A stretch of 64,000 nucleotides of DNA from Subtercola sp. (lineage in GTDB: Bacteria; Actinomycetota; Actinomycetes; Actinomycetales; Microbacteriaceae). The stretch lies in contig JAODBC010000013.1 in the NCBI GenBank assembly GCA_025463765.1, positions 124,001 to 188,000 on the forward strand. The letters run 5' to 3'. The position numbers and the translations under genes are program-made. Of the stretch, positions 17,987-26,825 are shown piece by piece; positions within the stretch are counted from its first letter, which is position 1, and each line of letters begins with the position of its first letter. The notes under the pieces were generated by a model, which saw only the letters and a list, made by a program, of their open reading frames with translations, ran no database searches and was not told the DNA's origin.

Positions 17987-18002
17987 CTCGTAGCTCGTAG
18001 CA
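17982..18002 (+). repeat. 7-bp tandem repeat that carries the stop codon (CGTAGCT)
   Basis: TAG occurs at 17984, 17991 and 17998, each in the context CTCGTAGC. The 7-bp period places one TAG in each of the three reading frames at the end of the DsbA-like gene. Confidence 0.9.
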
Positions 18003-18091
18003 GAGCCTCGGGCGGGGGAGTGCGGTCTCCTGTGCGGCGGTAGAATAGTTCGCATTAAGCAACTAGTCCGGGTGAGGGGTGACGCAGCCGC

Positions 18092-19048
18092 ATGACGAGC
18101 GCGACACCGCCGAACAGCACCACAAAATCGGTCGCTCGACGCATCGCGCGCGCACTCGCAACGGGCGGTGCCTGGGTGCTCGCCACGACCACGGTGCTGG
18201 CGCTGGTCTCCGTCGCCGAGGGGTTCGTGGCGTACCGCCGCCTGTCTCGAAAGCCCATGACGGTGAAGCCCCCGCGAGCCGGCGTCGTCGGTGCGGGGTT
18301 GGGCGGGCATCCACTTTCGTTCGCCGTGCTCGGCGATTCGCTCGCCTACGGTTATGGGTCGGGTGACCCCGACCAGACCGTCGGTGTGCTTCTGGCCAAC
18401 GGGCTCTCGAGCGCGTCGGCGCGGCCCGTTCATCTGCGCAACGTGGCCGTCATCGGTGCGGAGTCGCGCGACCTCGACCAGCAGATCGATCTGCTCGTCG
18501 ACGACGACCTCGAGCCCGGAGTCGCGCTCATCGTCATCGGCGGCAACGAGGTGATGCGACTTCATAGCGTCACCGATTCTGTCTGGTATCTGGGTGAAGC
18601 GGTGCGCCGACTGCGTGGCCTCGGCTGCCGCGTCGTCGTCGCGACGTGCCCCGATATGGGAACGGTGCGCCCGTTCGCTCCCCCGCTGCGGTTCGTGGCG
18701 CACTGGATGAGCCGGGTGCTCGCCATGGCGCAGACCATCGTCGTGCTGCGCGCCGGGGGTCGAGCTGTGTCGCTCGCCGATACCGTCGGTGCGGTGTTCC
18801 GCTCAGACCCGCACACCATGTTCGCCGAAGACCACCTGCACCCCTCGTCTGCGGGCTACGCCCGGGCGGCGGATGCCCTGCTGCCCAGCATCTGCGCAGC
18901 GGCAGGCTTTCGGCAGCCGACTGCGCCCGACGACCGCGTGCCGCACCGCGTCTACCTGCACGGGCGCACCAGCCCGATGCTCGTGTGGCTCGCGTTCCGC
19001 GCGTCGCAACGCGGGGGTACCGAGTCGGTGTCTCTGCCGCGGCGGTAG
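18092..19048 (+). CDS. SGNH/GDSL-family hydrolase, membrane-anchored
   Basis: 318 residues. One N-terminal membrane helix (IARALATGGAWVLATTTVLALVSVAEGFVAY) is followed by the GDSL block FAVLGDSLAYGYGSGD with nucleophile Ser83. The Gly and Asn of blocks II and III are seen in NVAVIGAESRDL and VIGGNEVM, and the catalytic Asp/His pair in EDHLHPSSAGYARAA. These enzymes hydrolyse ester bonds in lipids or polysaccharides; the substrate is unknown. The catalytic domain is probably on the outer face. A TAGAAT box lies about 45 bp upstream. Confidence 0.88.
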   Translation: MTSATPPNSTTKSVARRIARALATGGAWVLATTTVLALVSVAEGFVAYRRLSRKPMTVKPPRAGVVGAGLGGHPLSFAVLGDSLAYGYGSGDPDQTVGVLLANGLSSASARPVHLRNVAVIGAESRDLDQQIDLLVDDDLEPGVALIVIGGNEVMRLHSVTDSVWYLGEAVRRLRGLGCRVVVATCPDMGTVRPFAPPLRFVAHWMSRVLAMAQTIVVLRAGGRAVSLADTVGAVFRSDPHTMFAEDHLHPSSAGYARAADALLPSICAAAGFRQPTAPDDRVPHRVYLHGRTSPMLVWLAFRASQRGGTESVSLPRR

Positions 19049-19075
19049 CGCCGGCGATCCGCATATGCTCTACCG

Positions 19076-20173
19076 TTGACCCACGAGGCAATGGCGATCG
19101 GTACTGGCAGGGGGCGACAGGTGTCAGGAGACTCCGCGGGGCGCGAGCGCGAGCGTGGGCGCGGTGTCGGTGCCGTAGCGGGCGTGGCTCCGGCGCGTGA
19201 TCTCGCTGCGGAGGCCGAAGAGCAGGCCATCGGGCGCCAGGTCTTCGTGCGCCATGTGTTTACGAGACTGCCACTGGTCAGCGCATTCGTCGTGGCCATC
19301 AACCTCTTCGTGCAGGTGCGGGGCGACGTCGGGCTCGCCGTGGCAATCGCACAGAACCTGACGTTCGGGGCTATCGCCGTCATCGTGCTGCTCAATCTCG
19401 TCACGTACATCATGGTGGGCGTGATGGTCGCCCTGATGCCCGTCGTCGCCGATCGTGATTTCAACCGATGGACGCGCCTCGTCAGCCTCCTGGTGATCGT
19501 GCTCTTCACCGTCGTGCTGGTCTTCACCGCATCGTGGCTGCTGCTCGCCGTTCTGCTTCTCGTGTTCGCGGCGGTCGCGGCTATCGTGCGCCGCGGCCGC
19601 CGCACACCGCCGATCGAGGTCGACCGAACGACAGTGAGTGACCTACTGACGACACCCATTCCTCCGGTGGATTCCGAACTGCGAGCGTTGTGGGCCGACG
19701 GGCGAGCGATGCTGCGGGCGGTTTCTCCGACGCCTCTGCCGGTGACGCCGGTCGAGGCCGCTCTCGTCCCGCCGGCCGAGCCGAAGACTCTCGCCCTCAT
19801 CGCCGACGAATGGAACGAGCGTTCAGCGAAGATCGGCGGACTGCGCTCGAAGTCGCTGACCCGTCTGGCGTTCTCGGGCATCATCGGCTTCGTCGCTTTG
19901 TTCGGGCTCGTCGTTCTGACTCAGCCGATCCGATTCGCTCCGCTCGAGCTGGTATCGGTCGACGGTGCCGCCCCGCAGCCCGGGTTTGTCTTGCTGACGA
20001 GCGGGCGCGGCCTGTTCGTGCCTGACCCCTTCGGCGCCGTTCAGTTCATCACGGCCGACCAGGTGACCTCGGTCACTCTGTGCGACGATCCTCCGCAGTG
20101 GTGGTCGATCTCCGTGGTAGAGCTCGTCGCGCCCGGAAAGACGAGCGGGGTGGACTGTTCGGGGTACCGATGA
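19076..20173 (+). CDS. Multi-pass membrane protein of unknown function
   Basis: Up to 365 residues. TTG 19076 gives the longest form; ATG 19091 (MAIGTGRGRQ) is an equal candidate. After a charged N-terminus come four hydrophobic helices (LVSAFVVAINLFVQV; VAIAQNLTFGAIAVIVLLNLV; IMVGVMVALMPVV; LLVIVLFTVVLVFTASWLLLAVLLLVF), a 100-residue cytoplasmic linker, one more helix (LAFSGIIGFVALFGLVVL) and an extracellular tail with two cysteines (VTLCDDPP and VDCSGYR) that could form a disulfide. No family was recognised. The gene ends 46 bp before tRNA-Thr. Confidence 0.68.
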   Translation: MTHEAMAIGTGRGRQVSGDSAGRERERGRGVGAVAGVAPARDLAAEAEEQAIGRQVFVRHVFTRLPLVSAFVVAINLFVQVRGDVGLAVAIAQNLTFGAIAVIVLLNLVTYIMVGVMVALMPVVADRDFNRWTRLVSLLVIVLFTVVLVFTASWLLLAVLLLVFAAVAAIVRRGRRTPPIEVDRTTVSDLLTTPIPPVDSELRALWADGRAMLRAVSPTPLPVTPVEAALVPPAEPKTLALIADEWNERSAKIGGLRSKSLTRLAFSGIIGFVALFGLVVLTQPIRFAPLELVSVDGAAPQPGFVLLTSGRGLFVPDPFGAVQFITADQVTSVTLCDDPPQWWSISVVELVAPGKTSGVDCSGYR

Positions 20174-20219
20174 CCGGGCATCCGCTCGACCGTGTCTAGA
20201 ATGGGGTGTTGTTCGACGT

Positions 20220-20295
20220 GCCGGCGTGGCGCAATTGGTAGCGCACCGCTCTTGTAAAGCGGGGGTTGCGGGTTCAAGTCCCGCCGCCGGCCCCA
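20220..20295 (+). tRNA. tRNA-Thr (anticodon UGU), CCA encoded
   Basis: A full cloverleaf can be drawn. The acceptor GCCGGCG (20220-20226) pairs with CGCCGGC (20285-20291), the D arm contains AATTGGTA, and the anticodon stem CCGCT/AGCGG holds the loop CTTGTAA (anticodon TGT, reading ACA). The T arm is GCGGG-TTCAAGT-CCCGC, then a discriminator C and genomic CCA. A TAGAAT -10 box lies 17 bp upstream. The accessory region starts directly after this tRNA. Confidence 0.97.
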
Positions 20296-20520
20296 CTAAA
20301 ACCCCTGGTCAGCTGAGGTTTGTCACTTTTCGGTCGCGGGGCAAGGTGGCCGGCGTGGGGCGAACTGCGAAAATCGTCTTAGGGTCAGACGCTCCGACGG
20401 GCCGATCGACGGTTCTATTGATCGGCGATGGTCAACCGAAGTTCGCCGCCCACTCGCCCAACCGGTTCTTGATTGTGTCGAGCTGGGCAGGATGGATGAC
20501 AACTCGCGCTCGGGGGCACT

Positions 20521-20844
20521 TCAGTGTCGGTGGGCGATCAAGCTGATCGAGACGATTGTGACGATCAGGCCCAGGATGAAGTAGGAGAGGATTACGACCG
20601 TGAGAGCACGGCCTCGGCCAAGCTGACGGGTTCTCTTGATCTGGGAAAGCGCGATGTGACCCAGTACCAGGCCTGGAACAACTCCGGCGACTAAGAATCC
20701 GACGAGTGCCAGGGTCGCCATGAGATTCGTTTCGGGCAATGTCGGAACCTGCGGCGGAGGCAGGTATCGCGCTTCCATCCCGGATGCCGCCTCCGGCAGT
20801 GGAAATAGGGAAAGCCCGTCGTCTGGTTCGCTTTGGCGACTCAT
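20521..20844 (-). CDS. DUF4190-type small membrane protein
   Basis: 107 residues with a Pro-rich N-terminus and two membrane helices (MATLALVGFLVAGVVPGLVLGHIALSQIKRT, then LTVVILSYFILGLIVTIVSISLIA). GLVLGHIALSQIKRT is the DUF4190 signature; the function is unknown. Its ATG overlaps the TGA of the DUF2510 gene upstream by 4 nt, so the pair is one operon and probably works together at the membrane. The 225 bp between this gene and tRNA-Thr hold no complete gene, only a gene-like minus-strand tail (HPAQLDTIKNRLGEWAANFG then stop). Confidence 0.75.
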   Translation of the reverse strand: MSRQSEPDDGLSLFPLPEAASGMEARYLPPPQVPTLPETNLMATLALVGFLVAGVVPGLVLGHIALSQIKRTRQLGRGRALTVVILSYFILGLIVTIVSISLIAHRH

Positions 20845-21335
20845 GCGTGCAGTAGGGACAGCAGCGCAATAAAGACCACCGAGCCAGAGAGAAGCACCGT
20901 CACACTGCCTGCGCAGATGGCGTAGATGGAGGCCCCGAGACCTCCAGTTTGCTCTGAGCGGGATATTCCGATCGAGCCGTAAATGATTGCTGCGACACCC
21001 AGCACGATCGACAGAACCACGAAGCCGAGCAGTCCGACCGCTGCCGTGTGGGTACGTTGATTGCCGAGGAGCGCAGAGATGAGAAAGAACACGAGGAAGA
21101 GCAGAAAGCCGATCCTGGCGGTCAACGAACCAATCCTGGCCGAACGGTTTAACCCGGTGCGCATCGAACGCGCATAGCCGGGCCCATACATCGACCTCCG
21201 CGGAGCCTTATGGAAAACGTCCGTCCAGATCGACCCGTTCCACCAGCGATCCTTGCCCGTACCCTCAGGATCCTCGTACCAGCCTGGCTTCGCCTGCACG
21301 GCGCTCGAGCCGATCGACTGAGAGGGTATCGTCAT
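20841..21335 (-). CDS. DUF2510 domain membrane protein
   Basis: 164 residues. Near the N-terminus PGWYEDPEGTGKDRWWNGSIWTD is the Trp-rich DUF2510 motif common in Actinobacteria. Three hydrophobic stretches follow (IGFLLFLVFFLISALL; AVGLLGFVVLSIVLGVAAIIYGSIGI; IYAICAGSVTVLLSGSVVFIALL). DUF2510 is usually cytoplasmic and N-terminal to membrane or secreted domains; no biochemical role is established. It is the first gene of a two-gene operon with the DUF4190 protein. Confidence 0.78.
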   Translation of the reverse strand: MTIPSQSIGSSAVQAKPGWYEDPEGTGKDRWWNGSIWTDVFHKAPRRSMYGPGYARSMRTGLNRSARIGSLTARIGFLLFLVFFLISALLGNQRTHTAAVGLLGFVVLSIVLGVAAIIYGSIGISRSEQTGGLGASIYAICAGSVTVLLSGSVVFIALLSLLHA

Positions 21336-22007
21336 GGCAACATCATGGCATTTCTCGGCGCTGCTCAGTGCAACGACGTTCCACCAATTTCCCTAACCAA
21401 CGCCCTCCAGCTGCGCCTGCGACGGTATGACTCCCAATTGCGCGGGTCATATGTGACGCCCGACGTTCAAAGTACTGCTGGGCCGCCGGATCGGCGGTCG
21501 TTTCGGACGACTAGCTACCCCCGCAGGCGATGTCGTCTTCGCATCCATCGCGATGGTGTTCGGCATCGGATTGATCTCGGACGGCTTGCTCCACTGGACG
21601 GCGTACACCCACGCATAACGGTCACGTCATCGACGGGCGCGGGCGCGACCGGAAATCAACCGACCGGAACTCTCAGTTCGAGCCATAGGACTGATTGATT
21701 GCCCTCACAGGGACGGTCGGATGGGAGCATGGTGTCAACTGTTTGATCGTTGTCTGAGGGCTGGGATCGTGGAAGTGCAGCTGGAGCTGAGATCGGATAG
21801 AGCCTTCGGTCGGCTTTGATCATTCGGTCGGTGTTGGCAGGGGCCATGGTGCCGCCTTGTTCGCGGGATGTGTCCTGATCGTAGCCTCAGCTGCAGCCGC
21901 ATTCTGGTACGCGAGGCGCTCCGACCGAGCGTGGTCAGGGTGGCCGCGCCATCAACCGGTAGGCGAGTTCAGGAACGACGAAAGTCAATTATCACGATGG
22001 GGATAAA
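21336..22007. other. Gene-poor, apparently decayed stretch
   Basis: No complete gene is visible in these 672 bp. Two + strand stretches look like old coding sequence without starts. Bases 21457-21618 end in VVFASIAMVFGIGLISDGLLHW...HA then TAA, typical of a membrane-protein C-terminus. Bases 21790-22006 contain GAALFAGCVLIVASAAAAFWYARRSDRAW then TAA. Both have a membrane-helix character and high-GC codon choice. They are read as remnants, not as genes. Confidence 0.45.
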
Positions 22008-23324
22008 TTAGCCACGCAAATCGATGAAGGCCGTTGCGGGATCGGGTGCGCCATATTTTCTCGTGGCGAGGTCCTCCGTGAGGTAGACGGTCAGATATTG
22101 GGGGACTCGGGGTCGTCCCGCGTTATCGAATACAGGGACGCGCAACCGAAATTGTTGCGTCCCTTTGGAGGCACACGTGAATTCGGCGACGACCTCTGTC
22201 TTGGGCCAGTTCCCGACGACCTTGACGACCAGGTCCCGGTATTCGCTGCGCACCCTGTGTACTTGGTTGTCGCTTCTAGTCCACACAAGGTTCGGCTCGT
22301 CGAGACTAGTGAGGTGGTTCAGAACACTTGCAACGTACGTTGAAACCGCTGCCTCGTCTTCGGCGGGCAGCGTCCAATCGCAGTTATCGACGGTCGAAAG
22401 ATCTATTTTGGCGATCATTTCGTCCTCTTCCGTCTTTGCGCGACGTTCGGAGAGGTGGGTGTACAGCCACTCTTCCGGAAAGCCTCGGCCCAGAGGCGTC
22501 GAGGCGTGGTCGCCGACCACTACCTCTGACGGCAGCTCGCCCGTCAGATCCAGGTCGATGGACTCGACGGGGTAACTGAAGCTGCTGCTCGTTCCCCCGA
22601 TGTCCCGTCTCTCGATAGGCCCCGTTGGATGGTAGGTAAAACGCAGTTTGTCTCCAACGACGTCGATGCCTGAGACAAGTCGATCGACAGTGAGGTACTC
22701 GACGTTCCCGTTGGGCTGATATCGGTGCAAGGTGACGGGTGCGGTAGCGGTTGGTGGAAGCGGGGTTGCCAAGCGGGGGATAGTGGTCGGTGAGGTGCGC
22801 GACCGATCCTCCGCTGGTGGGGTCCTGTTCAGGTCTTCCCGATCTTCAAGTGGAGCGTCGCCACCGATCTCGATAAAGCCAGGGTCGAAAGAACCCGAGT
22901 CACTCATTCGCTCGACGATTGGATAGGGCTCCGCAGTACACCAAAGGCCTCTACCGTCAGCGCCGATCGGTGTAAGCGTGCCCAGATCTATCGCAGAAAC
23001 GGTCAGGCGTTGGTCAATGTGCACCGCCGTCGAGCGCGGCTTGCCTAAAGACCAGAGCGTCTCGATCTCGGAGTAGATGACCCACACCCCCGTCGGCTCG
23101 CTAATGGTTCGTGTCGTCGCGGAGAGCGGTGGCAGCGACGCATCCGGCCAAGTGACGAACTGGATGCTCAATGCTGAGTTCCGCACGGCTGCCACCGGCC
23201 GCATCGAATCGACGAAAACGGTTCTGTCCCCGAGCACTACGGGTGGCAGCGTATCCATTCGGCAACAATAGCGGCGAGGGCGGCGGTTCGCAGGTGGACC
23301 TCCAAAGGGGTCTGGGTGATTCAT
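22008..23324 (-). CDS. Protein of unknown function, first of three accessory genes
   Basis: 438 residues from ATG 23324 (MNHPDPFGG). ATG 23258 (MDTLPPVVLGD) is an alternative, and the longer frame is unlikely because it would overlap the next gene. No signal peptide, membrane helix or known motif. A beta-rich N-terminal half (VVLGDRTVFVDSMRPVAAV...GVWVIYSEIETLW) is joined by a Pro/Thr linker to a C-terminal half with an acidic Lys/Glu patch (RRAKTEEDEMIAKI) and a beta-rich end. The short segment DLGTLTPIGADGRGLW loosely recalls the end of the protein at 23776. GC and codon bias are lower than in the flanking core genes, suggesting transfer. Confidence 0.6.
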   Translation of the reverse strand: MNHPDPFGGPPANRRPRRYCCRMDTLPPVVLGDRTVFVDSMRPVAAVRNSALSIQFVTWPDASLPPLSATTRTISEPTGVWVIYSEIETLWSLGKPRSTAVHIDQRLTVSAIDLGTLTPIGADGRGLWCTAEPYPIVERMSDSGSFDPGFIEIGGDAPLEDREDLNRTPPAEDRSRTSPTTIPRLATPLPPTATAPVTLHRYQPNGNVEYLTVDRLVSGIDVVGDKLRFTYHPTGPIERRDIGGTSSSFSYPVESIDLDLTGELPSEVVVGDHASTPLGRGFPEEWLYTHLSERRAKTEEDEMIAKIDLSTVDNCDWTLPAEDEAAVSTYVASVLNHLTSLDEPNLVWTRSDNQVHRVRSEYRDLVVKVVGNWPKTEVVAEFTCASKGTQQFRLRVPVFDNAGRPRVPQYLTVYLTEDLATRKYGAPDPATAFIDLRG

Positions 23325-23382
23325 GCGTTCGAAGTCCTGAAATACTCTGCTCCGCCGAGGAACTTGCTGCGCTTCGTGATTG

Positions 23383-23655
23383 TCAAGGCGCGTGGGACGG
23401 TGCGTGTGTAGAAACACCAAACAGCCGCAGCCCCTTTTTATCGAAGTCGAATATGTCAACTCCAGTACGCCATTCGAAGAGCTCGGTGAGACTTGCGTAG
23501 TAGGCGGCTTCCCATTCGATCATCTCCGCGACGAGCGTGTCAGTCAGATGCGATTCCTCATAGGACACTGGTCCCGGCGCAAACCAAAGGACGGTCTCGG
23601 CGTAGTCGGGAAACACCCTCACTACCGTTCCGAGGTACTCCGCAGCATCGGTCAT
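23383..23655 (-). CDS. Small acidic protein of unknown function
   Basis: 90 residues from ATG 23655, rich in acidic and aromatic residues (VFPDYAETVLWFAPGPVSYEESHLTDTLVAEMIEWEAAYYASLTELFEWRTG), ending in a short basic tail. No membrane helix or Cys/His metal site was seen. It lies between two other unknown genes on the same strand with gaps of 58 and 120 bp. An immunity- or partner-protein role would fit its size and charge, but nothing in the sequence proves it. Confidence 0.5.
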   Translation of the reverse strand: MTDAAEYLGTVVRVFPDYAETVLWFAPGPVSYEESHLTDTLVAEMIEWEAAYYASLTELFEWRTGVDIFDFDKKGLRLFGVSTHAPSHAP

Positions 23656-23775
23656 GACTCGACGTTAACTGAACGGGAATCCCTCACGTGACGTTACGTG
23701 GATCGGATTTCGCTACGGTCGCTTTAGCAGCTGTGAATTCGACGGCGTAACCCCGGGCGCAAGGCACCTATCGCG

Positions 23776-24300
23776 TTACTCGGCGTGGGGCGGCACACCG
23801 GGCGGTGGCACCAACGAGAAATTGAGAGGTTTTGGAAGTGAACTGCCGTGCATGGTGATGCGTACCGCGCCAAGATCAGCGACCGCTGCGAATCCTTCCG
23901 AACGGGTCGCGACCCAAAGCGCGAACATCGTGCCATCGACGTTCATGGGGTGCACGGACCACACCGACTTGTCGAAGATCTGATCACCCAGCACAACGGA
24001 CTGATCATGGATCTGGCTTACTCGGAAGTGCTCGTCCTCGAGTGTCGCTGAGCCGTGGTCAGTGCTGAGTAGGAGTTCACTGATCGCAAGAGCGGCCGTC
24101 GATCGGAGATCATCTACGAGACCCTGAACCCCGCCAGCATCGTCGATGCGCTGGCCGATCCGACCAAGCGTGCGAATCGTGTAACCATCAAGCCCACCGA
24201 CACGGATCGAGTTATCGGGCCAACTAGCACCAGCTGACCTCGCACCGAGCACGACCGGCTGCGGCAGTGGATCGGGAACCACGATAAGAGTTGAATCCAT
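23776..24300 (-). CDS. Protein of unknown function, third accessory gene
   Basis: 174 residues from ATG 24300, with GGTGGAG 8 bp upstream; a GTG at 24315 would add five residues. The protein opens MDSTLIVVPDPLPQPVVLGARS and carries a repeated theme, VVLG at residues ~15 and ~90. It ends in AVADLGAVRITMHGSSLPKPLNFSLVPPP. No signal, helix or catalytic motif was recognised. The VVLG...D and AAV.DLG patterns are weakly shared with the 22008 gene, so the two may be distant paralogues. The following 137 bp contain a CGCCCGAT/ATCGGGCG hairpin at 24376-24404. Confidence 0.55.
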   Translation of the reverse strand: MDSTLIVVPDPLPQPVVLGARSAGASWPDNSIRVGGLDGYTIRTLGRIGQRIDDAGGVQGLVDDLRSTAALAISELLLSTDHGSATLEDEHFRVSQIHDQSVVLGDQIFDKSVWSVHPMNVDGTMFALWVATRSEGFAAVADLGAVRITMHGSSLPKPLNFSLVPPPGVPPHAE

Positions 24301-24437
24301 CACCCGAGTCTCCACCAGACGCGCAAAGAGCGCACTCCTCGAGAGCCTCCCGCCAGCCAGGCGTCCCGTTTAGGTCGCCCGATTGAATTCCCGACGATCG
24401 GGCGCTAAGCGAAGCACTCTTCAGAGCCGGCCCAGCG

Positions 24438-25268
24438 TTACCAGACCATGCTCGGGGTGAAGGCGAATTGCGTGAGCTCATCCCCGATGACCAGAGCGCT
24501 GCCGGCCGGCACCTCGCGCCACATTCCGGGCAGGTCGACGAGGGGTTCGGAGACGACCACTCTGGCTGTGGGGGAGAGGTGCGTGAGTCGTTCGCGCTCG
24601 GGGTACAGCATTTGAACCGACTCAACGTCTTCGCTGACGAAGAGCGTGTTGGTGACGGGGCCGCTGGAATAGCGGGCCGCGTACAGCTGCTCGCCGTCGG
24701 CCAGACCGATCGTCATTTGCAGTGGTGAATCGATTCCGACTGCCTCGGCGGTCGCCTCGACGAAGCCTGCCATGCGCTGTAAGCCGCCGATCGGGTCGCT
24801 TTCTAAACCGAAAGTCAGCGCGAGGTGGAACATCAGTTCGGAGTCGGTAGATCCCTGAATGCTGCTGAACAAGCTCGGATCGACCGCTATCAGCAGCTCG
24901 CGTCGAATGCGGGCGAAGTCTGAGATGTATCCGTTGTGTACGAAGAGCCATTTGCCGTAGCGAAACGGGTGGCAGTTGGTCTCTTGAACGGGAGTTCCCG
25001 TGGCTGCCCGCACGTGGGCGAGAAACAGTCCGGTCGAGACCTCAGATGCCAGTTCCCGCAAATTCGGATCGCCCCATGCGGGTGCTTCGCTTCGGAAGAG
25101 CGCCGGCTCCGTTCGGTGGCCGTACCAGCCCAATCCGGTGCCGTCAGCGTTCGGAAGGCCGACGTCGGCTGCGTGCCTTCGGCTTTGCTCGATCAGCGAT
25201 CGTTCGGTGTCGTAGAGCAGTTCGCGCGGCTCGATGGGAGCGCCGATATATCCGAGCCAGCGACACAT
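24438..25268 (-). CDS. Class II glutamine amidotransferase (YafJ/EgtC-like)
   Basis: 276 residues. After Met removal Cys2 (MCRWLGYIG) is the N-terminal nucleophile. HVRAATGTPVQETNCHPF, WLFVHNGYI and STDSELMFHLAL are the conserved GATase II pocket motifs for glutamine binding and the oxyanion hole. It should release ammonia or act on gamma-glutamyl amides in the cytoplasm. EgtC of ergothioneine synthesis belongs to this group, but no other egt genes are nearby, so the substrate is open. Confidence 0.88.
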   Translation of the reverse strand: MCRWLGYIGAPIEPRELLYDTERSLIEQSRRHAADVGLPNADGTGLGWYGHRTEPALFRSEAPAWGDPNLRELASEVSTGLFLAHVRAATGTPVQETNCHPFRYGKWLFVHNGYISDFARIRRELLIAVDPSLFSSIQGSTDSELMFHLALTFGLESDPIGGLQRMAGFVEATAEAVGIDSPLQMTIGLADGEQLYAARYSSGPVTNTLFVSEDVESVQMLYPERERLTHLSPTARVVVSEPLVDLPGMWREVPAGSALVIGDELTQFAFTPSMVW

Positions 25269-25392
25269 GTCGGCCTCCTTGCCACAGTGCGTTCAGTCTG
25301 ACAGGTTTCGGGATGTACGGGGTTCGACTTTTCTCGCACAACGAGGCACCTGACGCGCTGCTGACGGGCTCCCAACGCGAAAGCGCCGCCAG

Positions 25393-25926
25393 TCAGTCCC
25401 AGTCGAGGTAGTCTTCGATCGCCCAGGCTGTCTCTCCGGCACGCGTCTCTGGAAAGCGATGGCCTCCGCCCTCAATGGTGACCACGCTGACGAGGCCCGG
25501 AGTGGCGTCCCGCAGGGCTTCGCCATTGGCCGGGGGAGTGCTCTCGTCGTCGCTCGCCTGAACAATCAATACCGGGATGCCGGCTGCCAACGGTGCCGCG
25601 TAGAATTCCACTCCGAGCAGTAACACGCCGTTCACACGTTCGTGGCGCTCGATTGCGGCAATGCGTGCGACGACTCCGCCGCTGCCGTGGCCGCCGATCC
25701 ACGCATCGGCGATGTCGAGATGATCGAGTACGGCAAACACATCCTCAGCTCTGTTCGTCTGGATTCTCAGAACACGAAAGTCCGCCGCTGAGACCAAGTG
25801 CGAGAGTGTCGCCAGAGCGTCGAGGTCAGAGCCCTGATCGACCACGAGCACGAGTGCAGGACCCGCCCCTTCGTCTGAGAATGCGATCGTCAGCCCATTC
25901 GACTCGAAGACCTGCGTGTCACTCAT
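25393..25926 (-). CDS. Small alpha/beta-hydrolase-fold protein
   Basis: 177 residues. The fold is suggested by GLTIAFSDEGAGPALVLVVDQGSD, the nucleophile-elbow position DAWIGGHGSGGVVARIAA, a later strand-acid (IPVLIVQASDDESTPP) and a terminal His (GGGHRFPETR). The elbow reads GHGSGG rather than GxSxG, so the serine is displaced by one position and activity is uncertain. It is shorter than normal because the cap is missing. No operon partner. Confidence 0.7.
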   Translation of the reverse strand: MSDTQVFESNGLTIAFSDEGAGPALVLVVDQGSDLDALATLSHLVSAADFRVLRIQTNRAEDVFAVLDHLDIADAWIGGHGSGGVVARIAAIERHERVNGVLLLGVEFYAAPLAAGIPVLIVQASDDESTPPANGEALRDATPGLVSVVTIEGGGHRFPETRAGETAWAIEDYLDWD

Positions 25927-26179
25927 CCCGCTCCATTCGATTTTGTGTGCGCGGCCTCACAAACGGGCACAGGCACCGAGAAAGGATATCCGAACGCGCA
26001 CCCGGCGAGACTACGGCAGTGATTCTCCCTCCGGGCGATCGGCGCCATGCTCGCACCTCACAAGGGGCCCCGCCTGGTGCACGGCACCCTTGTCATGTGG
26101 CGTGCCGGAGCGTGCCTGATCCGGCTAGCTGTTCGTAGCGTCGCCGATCAGCTCGGGGAATCCCGCCACGCAACGCGGC

Positions 26180-26746
26180 TCAGGCTTTGCTGGCGGCCCT
26201 TGCTCGTGCCTTGATGGCACCGATGACCTCGGTCTTGGCGTCGGCGTAATCGTTCATGTCGTGCCACCGCTGGTGGAGCAAGCTTCTCTTGGTGTTCTCG
26301 TAGAGTGCGCGGTCGTCGGCGCTGGAACGAAGGTGATCGCGAAGCAAAATGTATTCGTCCACAGCAGGATCGTTGCGTTCGAGAACGTGGATGTGAACGT
26401 CGCGCTCGGGTGTTCGCACGAGGCGGTGCCCAGGCTCGCGAACCCGCAGGTCGTATCCCGCAGCAAGGAGCGCGTCGAGGTAATCCTCTTCGGCCGTGAT
26501 GTCGTCGACGGTGACCACGATGTCGATGATCGGCTTTGCTGCAAGCCCGGGAACCGAAGTGGATCCGATGTGCTCGATGTCGAAGTGCACCGTGGCCAAG
26601 GCCTCCCCGATCCGTTGCCGATGATCGGAGTAGATCGTGGGCCACCGAGCGTCGTAACTGTGCAGTTCGACCTCGATCGCCTCAGGTCCGCCCACAAGTT
26701 CGACCGTCGTGGCGTCTGGTCGACGTGGTTTGCTGCTTTCACTCAC
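26180..26746 (-). CDS. GrpB-family (UPF0157) nucleotidyltransferase-like protein
   Basis: 188 residues from GTG 26746. The family core is clear: VELHSYDARWPTIYSDHRQRI, FDIEHIGSTSVPGLAAKPIIDIVVTVDD and HIHVLERNDPAVDEYILLRDHLR. The GS...D.D arrangement resembles the active site of minimal nucleotidyltransferases; no substrate is established for the family. A Lys/Ala-rich tail ends the protein. It stands alone, with 253 bp of gene-free DNA on the hydrolase side. Confidence 0.88.
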   Translation of the reverse strand: MSESSKPRRPDATTVELVGGPEAIEVELHSYDARWPTIYSDHRQRIGEALATVHFDIEHIGSTSVPGLAAKPIIDIVVTVDDITAEEDYLDALLAAGYDLRVREPGHRLVRTPERDVHIHVLERNDPAVDEYILLRDHLRSSADDRALYENTKRSLLHQRWHDMNDYADAKTEVIGAIKARARAASKA

Positions 26747-26825
26747 CTAAAGATCATCGCATTGCGGGCCGGGCCGGGCCGCCCACCCGGGCCCGAGCCC
26801 GAATATCGACGGGCCGGCAACGCTT

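Noticed and set aside
20270-20296. Attachment-site duplication of the tRNA-Thr 3' end
   Set aside because: No second copy of the T-arm/acceptor sequence was seen elsewhere in the window and no integrase is present; the island boundary stays undefined.
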